Origin: an uncultured Lachnospiraceae bacterium
GTDB lineage: Bacteria; Bacillota; Clostridia; Lachnospirales; Lachnospiraceae
Direction of reading: 5' to 3'
Length of the DNA: 7,456 nucleotides
Assembly (NCBI GenBank): GCA_900553305.1
Contig: USDI01000104.1
Span: 1-7,456 of the forward strand
Shown piece after piece: positions 1 through 5,988 of this stretch. How positions within the stretch are numbered: the first letter of the stretch is position 1; each line of letters begins with the position of its first letter. Both the position numbers and the translations under genes were made by a program. The notes beneath the pieces were generated by a model. The model was given only the letters and a program-made list of their open reading frames with translations, did no database searches and was not told the DNA's origin.

Positions 1-147
1 TGACTTTTTCTTACGCTTAACGCTCGGCTTCTCGTAATGCTCTCTCTTACGAATCTCCTGCTGAATGCCGGCTTTTGCACAGCTTCTCTTAAAACGACGT
101 AAAGCGCTATCTAAAGTCTCGTTTTCTTTTACGATTACGTTTGACAT
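1..147 (-). CDS. rpsU: 30S ribosomal protein S21, 3' end cut by window edge
   Basis: Small-subunit ribosomal protein S21, a basic protein that sits near the mRNA exit and anti-Shine-Dalgarno region of the 30S subunit. The visible 49 codons begin MSNVIVKENETLDSALRRFK and continue with the family hallmarks RSCAKAGI (residues 21-28), EIRKREHYEKP (31-41) and a lysine/arginine-rich tail, VKRKKKS. S21 is usually about 58 residues, so roughly nine codons and the stop lie beyond position 1. The ATG at 147-145 is preceded by GGGAGG (164-159) at 11 nt spacing. Unlike the upstream genes it has its own strong promoter and a 5' leader with two inverted repeats, so it is probably transcribed independently of alaS. 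Identification is secure from the sequence. Confidence 0.97.
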   Translation of the reverse strand, partial: MSNVIVKENETLDSALRRFKRSCAKAGIQQEIRKREHYEKPSVKRKKKS

Positions 148-165
148 TTACACCCTGACCTCCCT

Positions 166-191
166 TCAGTCCCTTCTAGTAACATGACTGA
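166..191 (-). promoter_or_regulatory. Inverted repeat just upstream of the rpsU ribosome-binding site
   Basis: On the minus strand TCAGTC (191-186) can pair with GACTGA (171-166) around a 14-nt loop. The 3' arm ends two bases before the GGGAGG Shine-Dalgarno site (164-159). The 5' arm lies in a partly repeated CAGTCAGTC, so a second pairing register is possible. A structure here could tune initiation on rpsU, but six base pairs with a long loop is weak evidence. Confidence 0.3.
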
Positions 192-202
192 CTGGGTTAT
201 TC

Positions 203-222
203 TTGTGTGTACTCACACACAA
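203..222 (-). promoter_or_regulatory. Perfect hairpin at the predicted 5' end of the rpsU mRNA
   Basis: Reading the minus strand, TTGTGTGT (222-215) and ACACACAA (210-203) are perfect inverted copies separated by the 4-nt loop GAGT. The repeat begins at or within a base of the predicted transcription start, so the transcript would open with a tetraloop stem. It could protect the 5' end from pyrophosphohydrolase or RNase attack, or the DNA palindrome could be a repressor operator just downstream of the -10 box. The repeat is seen directly; its role is inference. Confidence 0.5.
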
Positions 223-227
223 CACAT

Positions 228-255
228 ATTATATCATAAATCATGTACACGTCAA
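228..255 (-). promoter_or_regulatory. Sigma-A type promoter of rpsU
   Basis: On the minus strand there is a -35 box TTGACG (255-250, 5 of 6 consensus), a 16-nt spacer and a perfect -10 box TATAAT (233-228). A TG dinucleotide one base before the -10 makes it an extended -10 promoter. The predicted transcription start is near 221-222, giving a leader of about 75 nt before the rpsU ATG at 147. AT-rich sequence upstream of the -35 (256-300) could act as an UP element. This is the only near-consensus promoter I see in the window. Confidence 0.85.
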
Positions 256-260
256 GAGAA

Positions 261-284
261 AAATTATAGATTTCCGTATAATTT
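261..284 (-). repeat. AT-only inverted repeat upstream of the rpsU -35 box
   Basis: AAATTATA (261-268) and TATAATTT (277-284) are perfect 8-bp inverted copies around an 8-nt loop. On the minus strand the second arm runs into a T-rich stretch, TTTTTCTC, ending at the -35 box. The stem has no GC pairs, so it is a poor intrinsic terminator for alaS; it may be simply AT-rich promoter-upstream DNA or a protein-binding palindrome. The rest of the alaS-rpsU gap (285-328) holds only a 12-bp self-complementary TCAAAATTTTGA at 316-327, next to the alaS stop. Confidence 0.3.
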
Positions 285-328
285 AGGTACTATGATTTAT
301 TTCCATATGATTTCTTCAAAATTTTGAT

Positions 329-2980
329 TTAAAGTTGTGCTGTGAGGACTTCTTCACACTTTGCAATGGCATCCGGAATGCCTGCCGGATTCTTTCCTCC
401 GGCCTGTGCCATGTTCGGACGTCCACCACCGCCGCCGCCAACAAGTGCCGCGATTCCCTTAATCAGGTTTCCTGCATGGGCTCCCTTGTCCATAGCGCCC
501 TGTGTTGCCATGGCAACCATATTGACCTTGCCGTCGCAGTCGGAAATGAGAACAATCACACCTTCTCCGATTTTAGCCTTCAACTGGTCACCTAAGTCAC
601 GCAGTCCGTTCATATCCACACCGGCTACTGAAGTTGCAAGAAGCTTTACGCCCTTTACTTCCTTCACCTGGTTCATAACATCTCCGAGTGCATCCTTGGC
701 TGCCTTGCTCTTTAAGGATTCGTTTTCGCTCTGTAACACTTTCATTTCTGCCATCAGATGCTCTGCACGGTCAAGAAGAGATGCCGGAGAAGTCTTTAAT
801 ACCTTGGCTACGGCATTTAAGCGCTCTTCCATTTCGTGATAATAAGCGGTTACATTATTTCCGGTAATGGCTTCAATACGGCGTACTCCTGCTGCAACAC
901 CGGATTCGGACAAGATCTTAAAGGATGCGATCTCTCCGGTATGTCCGACATGCGTACCACCACACAATTCCTTGGAGAAATCTCCAATCATGACAACGCG
1001 GACGGTATCTCCGTATTTCTCACCAAACAGTGCCATTGCTCCTGTCTTCTTCGCTTCTTCAAGGCTCATCACCTTAGTTTCTACCGGAAGATCCTCTGCA
1101 ATCCTGGCATTGACTATTTCCTCTACCTTCTTTAACTCTTCGGCGGTCATTGCCTGTCCGTGGCTGAAGTCGAAACGGGTTCTTTCTCCATCCTGATAGG
1201 ATCCGGACTGTTCCACATGATCACCTAACACTTCACGAAGTGCTTCCTGTAATAAGTGTGTTGCTGTATGGTTCTTACAGGTATTTCCACGGTTTAAGGA
1301 GGATACGGAAAGGTCTGCTTTCGCATCCTTCTTAACAGTGCCGGATACCACCTTACCGATGTGTCCGATTCTGCCACCCGGAACCTTCACGGTATCGATT
1401 ACCTCAAATGTTCCGTCTGCGGTCTTAATCACACCAAAGTCACCCTTTTGTCCACCCATGGTTGCATAGAACGGAGTCTTTGCTGTAATGATAGTTCCTT
1501 CCTGACCTTCGGAAAGTGCATCCTGCCACTTGCCATCACCGGCAATGGCTGCAATGCTGCTCTCTGCCTGCAGGGTATCATATCCTACGAATTCACTGAC
1601 TAAGCTTTCTTCTAATTCATCATATAATGCGGTATCTGTAGAAAGCTTGGCAGAAAAGCTCTGGTTATCCCTTGCTTTCTGCTTCTGCTCTTCCATAGCC
1701 TTGGCAAAACCTTCTTCATCAACCTTTAAGCCTTCTTCCTGTGCAAGCTCTACGGTAAGCTCGATCGGGAATCCAAAGGTATCATACAGATAGAACGCAC
1801 TCTTTCCATCAATTTCAGAAGATTTCTCTTCCTTTTTCTGCTCAAGGATCTTCTTAAATTCCTTCATGCCGTTTTCCAGAGTACTCTCGAAACGGTCAAT
1901 TTCCTTCTTCAGTTCGGAAAGAACGAACTCTTTATTCTTAACCAATAACGGATAGCTTTCTGCATAAATATCCTCAATGTACATCTGTGCAATCGTAAGC
2001 AGATCCCCGGTCTTTAAATTCAGCATACGGCCATGTCTTACCGCACGGCGGATCAGACGGCGGAGAACATATCCTGCTCCCACGTTGGAAGGAAGAAGCT
2101 TTGCTTCATCTCCGATCAGCATGACGCTGGTACGGATATGGTCTGCCAGAATACGCATGGATCTGGTCAGCTTTTCATCCTCTTCGTATTTCGTTCCGGA
2201 AACCTTCTCAATATAAGCGATTACCGGCGCAAACAGATCGACACGGTATACGTCTCTTGTGCCGTTTAAGAATGCAAGAATACGCTCTAAGCCCCAGCCG
2301 GTATCCACGTTCTTCTGCTTTAACGGGGTCAGATGACCGTCATGGTGCTTCTCGTACTGCATGAATACGTCATTACCAAGCTCGGTATACTTACCGCAGT
2401 GACATCCCGGGCCGCAGTCCGGTCCACAATCCGGGCGGTCTGCTACATAGAACATTTCACTGTCCGGTCCGCAGGGTCCATATTCAAGTCCCCACCAGTT
2501 ATCCTCTGCAGGAAGATAATAGATATTCTCTTTCTTAAAGCCGGAAGCGATACGGTACTGTGCACCTTCCTCATCTCTCGGTGCATTCTCATCTCCTGCA
2601 AAAACAGTTGCAGCCAGATGATCGGCGTCAAATCCGAAAACCTGTGTAAGCAGTTCAAAGCTCCACTGGCATCTCTCTTTTTTAAAGTAATCACCAAGGC
2701 TCCAGCTTCCCATCATTTCAAAGAAGGTTACATGGCTCTTGTCACCAACCGAATCAATATCATTGGTACGGACACAGCCCTGTACGTTGCAAAGTCTGGT
2801 TCCAAGAGGGTGCTTCTGTCCTAACAGATACGGCATTAAAGGCTGCATACCCGCTACGTTAAACAGTACACCGGTAGATCCGTCCGATACAAGGGAAACG
2901 GCTCCTACATCTACATGTCCACGGTCAATATAAAATTGTTTCCAGGTTTTTCTTAATTCATCTGAAGTGAATTGTCTCAT
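329..2980 (-). CDS. alaS: Alanyl-tRNA synthetase, divergent full-length form
   Basis: Charges tRNA-Ala with alanine in the cytoplasm and clears mischarged Ser- and Gly-tRNA-Ala. At 883 residues it is full length. The class II catalytic core shows motif 2 in TFFEMMGSWSLGDYF (85-99), the NVAGMQPLMPYLLGQ segment (41-55) and motif 3 in GAGYVLRRLIRRAVRHGR (301-318). The editing domain keeps all four zinc ligands in HTATH (571-575) and CGGTH (673-677). A coiled coil (about 735-765) leads to the C-Ala domain with the family's glycine run and RPNMAQAGGK (854-863). The core differs from the AlaRS I associate with most Clostridia: it has HPLGTRLCNVQGCVRTNDID (57-76), DNWWGLEYGPCGPDSEMF (160-177) and a cluster C185, C189, C193, C195. 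The start at 2980 has GGTGAG (2989-2984) very close upstream. It follows glyS by 97 nt, a gap that contains a strong hairpin. No T-box leader is visible. Confidence 0.96.
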   Translation of the reverse strand: MRQFTSDELRKTWKQFYIDRGHVDVGAVSLVSDGSTGVLFNVAGMQPLMPYLLGQKHPLGTRLCNVQGCVRTNDIDSVGDKSHVTFFEMMGSWSLGDYFKKERCQWSFELLTQVFGFDADHLAATVFAGDENAPRDEEGAQYRIASGFKKENIYYLPAEDNWWGLEYGPCGPDSEMFYVADRPDCGPDCGPGCHCGKYTELGNDVFMQYEKHHDGHLTPLKQKNVDTGWGLERILAFLNGTRDVYRVDLFAPVIAYIEKVSGTKYEEDEKLTRSMRILADHIRTSVMLIGDEAKLLPSNVGAGYVLRRLIRRAVRHGRMLNLKTGDLLTIAQMYIEDIYAESYPLLVKNKEFVLSELKKEIDRFESTLENGMKEFKKILEQKKEEKSSEIDGKSAFYLYDTFGFPIELTVELAQEEGLKVDEEGFAKAMEEQKQKARDNQSFSAKLSTDTALYDELEESLVSEFVGYDTLQAESSIAAIAGDGKWQDALSEGQEGTIITAKTPFYATMGGQKGDFGVIKTADGTFEVIDTVKVPGGRIGHIGKVVSGTVKKDAKADLSVSSLNRGNTCKNHTATHLLQEALREVLGDHVEQSGSYQDGERTRFDFSHGQAMTAEELKKVEEIVNARIAEDLPVETKVMSLEEAKKTGAMALFGEKYGDTVRVVMIGDFSKELCGGTHVGHTGEIASFKILSESGVAAGVRRIEAITGNNVTAYYHEMEERLNAVAKVLKTSPASLLDRAEHLMAEMKVLQSENESLKSKAAKDALGDVMNQVKEVKGVKLLATSVAGVDMNGLRDLGDQLKAKIGEGVIVLISDCDGKVNMVAMATQGAMDKGAHAGNLIKGIAALVGGGGGGRPNMAQAGGKNPAGIPDAIAKCEEVLTAQL

Positions 2981-3015
2981 GATCTCACCATTTCTGCGTT
3001 GTTTGTATTTTCAAG

Positions 3016-3048
3016 AGGCTCTGCGGTTCAACGCTTCCGCAGATGCCT
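3016..3048 (-). promoter_or_regulatory. Strong stem-loop in the glyS-alaS gap
   Basis: On the minus strand, AGGC (3048-3045), a bulged A (3044), and TCTGCGG (3043-3037) pair with CCGCAGA (3026-3020) and GCCT (3019-3016) around a 10-nt loop: 11 base pairs with one bulge, mostly GC in the core. It is followed by TCTTGAAAAT, with no U-tract, so it is not a standard intrinsic terminator. It could be an mRNA-processing or stabilising element setting relative glyS and alaS expression, or a weak attenuator. The structure is read from the sequence; the role is inference. Confidence 0.5.
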
Positions 3049-3065
3049 GATTTCTTTTCTTTCAC

Positions 3066-3078
3066 AGAACACTGTTCT
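3066..3078. repeat. Short palindrome at the end of glyS
   Basis: AGAACA (3066-3071) and TGTTCT (3073-3078) form a perfect 6-bp inverted repeat around one base, touching the last base of the glyS stop codon. A one-base loop cannot form an RNA hairpin without opening inner pairs, so if it matters it is more likely a DNA-protein site. It may equally be chance. Confidence 0.2.
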
Positions 3079-4466
3079 TAGAATGTAAACTTATCTGCAA
3101 AATAGGCATCCAGATCTGCGATAGCCACACGCTCCTGCTCCATGGAATCACGGAAACGGACGGTCACACAGTTGTCGGTTTCGGAATCAAAGTCGTATGT
3201 AATACAGAACGGAGTTCCGATTTCATCCTGTCTGCGGTAACGCTTACCAATGTTTCCTCTGTCATCAAATTCACAGTTGTATTTCTTGGAAAGCTGTGCA
3301 TAGATCTTCTCTGCACCCTCATTCAGCTTCTTGGAAAGGGGAAGCACACCAATCTTCACAGGTGCAAGTGCCGGATGGAAATGAAGTACGGTACGCACAT
3401 CTCCTTCTCCGATCTCCTCTTCGTCATAGGCAGCACAAAGGAACGCCAGTACCACACGGTCTGCTCCGAGAGAAGGCTCTACGACATAAGGAACATAACG
3501 TTCATTCTTAGTATCATCAAAGTAGCTCATATCCTCACCGGATACGTTCTGATGCTGGGTCAGATCGTAATCGGTTCTGTCTGCGATTCCCCATAATTCA
3601 CCCCAGCCGAACGGGAACAGGAATTCAATATCGGTCGTACCCTTGGAATAGAAGCAAAGCTCTTCGGGCGCATGGTCACGAAGTCTCATCTCATCTTCCT
3701 TAATGCCTAAGCTTAACAGCCAGTCACGACAGAATGCTCTCCAATACTGGAACCATTCCAGGTCTGTTCCGGGCTCGCAGAAGAACTCCAGTTCCATCTG
3801 CTCGAACTCTCTGGTACGGAAGGTAAAGTTACCAGGAGTAATTTCGTTACGGAAAGACTTACCAATCTGTCCGATACCGAACGGAATCTTCTTACGGGAA
3901 GTTCTCTGTACATTCTTAAAGTTCACGAAAATACCCTGTGCGGTTTCCGGACGAAGGTATACGGTGTTCTTCGCATCCTCGGTTACTCCCTGGAAGGTCT
4001 TGAACATCAGATTAAACTGTCTGATATCGGTAAAGTTATGCTTGCCACAGGTCGGGCAGGGAACATTGTGTTCTTCGATGAAATTCTTCATCTCTTCCTG
4101 CGAAAAAGCATCAATGGGTTTCTCCAGTGTGATTCCGTTCTCTTCTGCAAAATCCTCGATCAGCTTGTCTGCACGGAAACGCTCATGGCATTCCTTACAG
4201 TCCATCAGAGGATCGGAGAAGCCTCCCAGATGTCCGGAAGCTACCCATGTCTGGGGATTCATTAAGATGGCACAGTCTACACCGACGTTATAGGGATTTT
4301 CCATAACGAACTTCTGCCACCATGCTCTCTTCACATTGTTCTTTAATTCCACACCGAGATTTCCGTAATCCCATGTGTTGGCAAGACCTCCGTAGATCTC
4401 GGATCCGGGATATACAAATCCTCTTGCCTTTGCCAATGCTACGATTTTTTCCATTGTCTTTTCCAT
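3078..4466 (-). CDS. glyS: Glycyl-tRNA synthetase, single-chain alpha2 type
   Basis: Charges tRNA-Gly with glycine. The 462-residue protein is the homodimeric, eukaryote/archaea-like class II enzyme, not the bacterial alpha2beta2 GlyQ/GlyS pair. Visible landmarks in order: FVYPGSEIYGG (17-27) and TWDYGNLG (31-38) at the N terminus; a zinc-ribbon-like insertion with C90, C93, C137 and C140; RPETAQGIFVNF (172-183); motif 2 FRNEITPGNF (205-214) with FRTREFEQMELEFF (216-229); motif 3 EPSLGADR (330-337); and the C-terminal anticodon-binding domain from about 365 (APVKIGVLPLS). The ATG at 4466 has GAGAGGT (4483-4477) at 10 nt; a second in-frame ATG at 4454 would be 22 nt from it and is less likely. 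It lies 18 nt after the lipoprotein gene, so is cotranscribed with it, leaving no room for a T-box riboswitch. Confidence 0.97.
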   Translation of the reverse strand: MEKTMEKIVALAKARGFVYPGSEIYGGLANTWDYGNLGVELKNNVKRAWWQKFVMENPYNVGVDCAILMNPQTWVASGHLGGFSDPLMDCKECHERFRADKLIEDFAEENGITLEKPIDAFSQEEMKNFIEEHNVPCPTCGKHNFTDIRQFNLMFKTFQGVTEDAKNTVYLRPETAQGIFVNFKNVQRTSRKKIPFGIGQIGKSFRNEITPGNFTFRTREFEQMELEFFCEPGTDLEWFQYWRAFCRDWLLSLGIKEDEMRLRDHAPEELCFYSKGTTDIEFLFPFGWGELWGIADRTDYDLTQHQNVSGEDMSYFDDTKNERYVPYVVEPSLGADRVVLAFLCAAYDEEEIGEGDVRTVLHFHPALAPVKIGVLPLSKKLNEGAEKIYAQLSKKYNCEFDDRGNIGKRYRRQDEIGTPFCITYDFDSETDNCVTVRFRDSMEQERVAIADLDAYFADKFTF

Positions 4467-4484
4467 TGTTCCATCTACCTCTCG

Positions 4485-5120
4485 TTATTTTTCTTTAAAT
4501 ATTACACAAATTTCCTTGGAAATCTGATCATTTTCATCCTGTTGTACACGGAATGCCTTCGCATGATCCGCAACCTCCACACCATCCGAAGCGTAGAGAA
4601 TTTTGTGGCTCATCACTACGGTCTGCGTGGTATCCGTAATCAGTACCAGAACCCCGTCCGTATTAAAAAGCTCTGCCATGCCCATGGTTTTTGACGGATC
4701 GGCAACTGCAGTATAGACCTTGTTTAAGTCAAAGCCTGACAGTCTCGCCTGTGCCGGGGTGCCGATAAAAAATGTTTCCCGGTTAAAGGCTGCATAATCC
4801 TCCGCACTCTGGTATTTCATCTCCACATCTGTAACACCGCCGTCCACCTGAACCTTCGATACGGTGATGACCTCGCTTCCCATTCTGGAATTGTAAGAAG
4901 TTACTGCCTTTAAAACCTCATCCTGCAATTCCTGCTGGCTGTAGTAATCCTGGTCAAACGGCTCACGGATCGTATCGGTTACCGTTCCGTCCCCGGAAAC
5001 CGTAATTACAGATCCTTCTGCGTCCGTGGTATTCCCACATGCAGTCATTACGCCCACTATAAAAGCAGCACACAGAAGACCTGCCATAAAACGCTTCACA
5101 CATTGATAATTTTTCCTCAT
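4485..5120 (-). CDS. Putative lipoprotein of unknown function
   Basis: I do not recognise a named family. The 211-residue product has a typical lipoprotein signal: a basic N-region (RKNYQCVKR), a hydrophobic stretch (about 11-25) and a lipobox-like V-M-T-A-C ending at C28, so it is expected to be lipid-anchored outside the membrane. Methionine at -3 is a mild departure from the L/V/I consensus. The mature part is soluble and acidic, starts with a short TVSGDGTVTD linker, and looks like one alpha/beta domain with helical DYYSQQELQDEVLKAVTSYN (58-77) and strands such as EVITVSKVQV (83-92), DGVLVLITD (155-163) and TVVMSHKILYASDG (167-180). The ATG at 5120 has AGAGGA 5 nt upstream; the frame is open to a TTG at 5162, but that would put 14 polar residues before the signal. 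It sits between recO and glyS and appears to be an operon passenger. Confidence 0.85.
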   Translation of the reverse strand: MRKNYQCVKRFMAGLLCAAFIVGVMTACGNTTDAEGSVITVSGDGTVTDTIREPFDQDYYSQQELQDEVLKAVTSYNSRMGSEVITVSKVQVDGGVTDVEMKYQSAEDYAAFNRETFFIGTPAQARLSGFDLNKVYTAVADPSKTMGMAELFNTDGVLVLITDTTQTVVMSHKILYASDGVEVADHAKAFRVQQDENDQISKEICVIFKEK

Positions 5121-5125
5121 AAAAA

Positions 5126-5131
5126 TCCTCT
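5126..5131 (-). promoter_or_regulatory. Shine-Dalgarno site fixing the lipoprotein start
   Basis: AGAGGA on the minus strand, 5 nt before the ATG at 5120. It supports the ATG over the upstream TTG at 5162, which would overlap the recO stop codon. Confidence 0.75.
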
Positions 5132-5158
5132 TCTCCTCTTCCGGAAGAATATACCCAA

Positions 5159-5815
5159 TCAATTATATATGAGTCCCTCAAGGATTTCAAGGCTTTTCAT
5201 TTTCCGATCCACAAATCTTCTCTGATAAATCCCTGCAATTTCCTCAAGTTCCTGCAAGACTTCCTCCGAAACCTTAAACGAATACAGCTTTTCCAGGCTG
5301 CTGTCCGCGATATACTGCAAGGCATACCGTGTGGATTCTTCATAGTCCTTATTCTTCGGAAGCCCCGGATATTCGCCGTTTAACACGACCGCCTTGATTT
5401 CAAATATGTATCTTACCAGCTTATTGTCATAGGCCTCATGCAGCAATGCCCGTAAGGATTGGTAAAGAAGCAGAAGCATCGCCTTTTCATCGTTATTTTC
5501 TCTTGTATAGTAATCCATCAGTTCTAAAAAGTACATGCCGTAACAGGCTTCTTCAAAATGCGTGCGCATATCTTCAAAATAATTTGCAATCACAGCCTCA
5601 CTTAAAGAATAGGAATTCCTGCCTTCATAGATTACAAATTCACCAAAGCAGAACGGATTGGTGGCTGCCATCAGCCTGCTTCCCTGCTTGCGTGCCCCTC
5701 TGGCAAACGCTGAAATTTTACCTCTTTCTTTTGTTAACAGAACCACTCTTCTATCCGTCTCTCCTACAGGTGATGCCTCGAGCACCATCCCTGTAACCCT
5801 GACCGGTTCCTGCAT
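5159..5815 (-). CDS. recO: DNA repair protein RecO
   Basis: RecO works with RecF and RecR to load RecA on SSB-coated single-stranded DNA and to anneal complementary strands during recombinational repair. The 218-residue product opens with the family signature VRVTGMVLEASPVGETDRRV (5-24) and VLLTKERGKISAFARGARK (25-43), forming the N-terminal OB fold (about 1-80), followed by the all-helical C-terminal domain containing EACYGMYFLELMDYYT (89-104) and FEIKAVVLNGEYP (138-150). The zinc-finger cysteines found in many RecO proteins are absent after NGEYP; the only cysteines are C56 and C91. The ATG at 5815 matches the usual RecO start and has AAGGAG at 9 nt; an in-frame ATG at 5851 would add 12 charged residues and is less likely. 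The YqzL-like gene overlaps its first 65 nt, suggesting translational coupling. Confidence 0.95.
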   Translation of the reverse strand: MQEPVRVTGMVLEASPVGETDRRVVLLTKERGKISAFARGARKQGSRLMAATNPFCFGEFVIYEGRNSYSLSEAVIANYFEDMRTHFEEACYGMYFLELMDYYTRENNDEKAMLLLLYQSLRALLHEAYDNKLVRYIFEIKAVVLNGEYPGLPKNKDYEESTRYALQYIADSSLEKLYSFKVSEEVLQELEEIAGIYQRRFVDRKMKSLEILEGLIYN

Positions 5816-5936
5816 GAGTTTCAGCTCCTTCTTCCTGCTGTTTTCCGGCATCTTCGGAAGCTTCCTTCCGGTATGCCAGATAATCTTCGATCTTTCCTGT
5901 GCTTAAAAACTGATCCCAGTAATTTACGTTTTTCAT
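5751..5936 (-). CDS. YqzL-like small protein
   Basis: A 61-residue product whose N-terminal third, YWDQFLSTGKIEDYLAYRK (6-24), matches what I recall of the YqzL family (a W-x-x-F-x-x-T-G-x-I-x-x-Y-L pattern). In Bacillus subtilis yqzL lies between era and recO, exactly the position here, and its function is unknown. The ATG at 5936 has AGGGGG (5948-5943) at an ideal 6 nt, which rules out an in-frame ATG at 6038 that would overlap era. The last 20 or so residues, rich in G, R and T, lie over the recO start in another frame and are probably not conserved. It lies 52 nt after era. Assignment rests on the pattern plus position; the product is probably a cytosolic accessory protein. Confidence 0.8.
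   Translation of the reverse strand: MKNVNYWDQFLSTGKIEDYLAYRKEASEDAGKQQEEGAETHAGTGQGYRDGARGITCRRDG
5825..5830 (-). promoter_or_regulatory. Shine-Dalgarno site fixing the recO start
   Basis: AAGGAG on the minus strand, 9 nt before the ATG at 5815 and located inside the YqzL-like gene. It favours 5815 over the in-frame ATG at 5851, which has only a weaker AAGGA 11 nt or more upstream. Confidence 0.7.
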
Positions 5937-5944
5937 CCTGTGCC

Positions 5945-5970
5945 CCCTAAATCGTCTTCTATGATTAGGG
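5945..5970 (-). promoter_or_regulatory. Inverted repeat that could hide the YqzL-like gene's ribosome-binding site
   Basis: On the minus strand CCCTAA (5970-5965) can pair with TTAGGG (5950-5945) around a 14-nt loop. The 3' arm contains four of the six bases of the AGGGGG Shine-Dalgarno site (5948-5943). Folding would mask the site, so translation could depend on ribosomes leaving era or on a factor. Six pairs with a 14-nt loop is modest, so this is a suggestion only. Confidence 0.3.
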
Positions 5971-5988
5971 TTTACATTTTGAAGTTTT

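Noticed and set aside
316..327. TCAAAATTTTGA after the alaS stop as a terminator
   Set aside because: It is a loopless AT-rich palindrome without a following U-tract; it cannot form a usable terminator hairpin.
421..450. Run of glycine codons near the end of alaS as a slippage site or repeat
   Set aside because: The glycine run followed by RPNMAQAGGK is the conserved C-Ala motif of bacterial AlaRS.
2443..2697. 84-codon minus-strand frame inside alaS, and similar nested frames at 3713-3913 and 4963-5190
   Set aside because: Each is an alternative frame of a confidently identified or better-supported gene, with no domain pattern of its own.
2981..3077. Promoter for alaS (TTTACA near the glyS stop with TGTGAA 17 nt on)
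   Set aside because: The -35 match is fair but the -10 matches only 3 of 6, and the -35 lies in the glyS stop region; not good enough to call.
2981..3077. T-box riboswitch before alaS or glyS
   Set aside because: The gaps (97 and 18 nt) are too short for a T-box, and I see no T-box core sequence or terminator/antiterminator pair.
5121..5162. TTG start at 5162 for the lipoprotein
   Set aside because: It would place 14 polar residues ahead of the signal peptide and overlap the recO stop; the ATG at 5120 has a well-spaced Shine-Dalgarno site.
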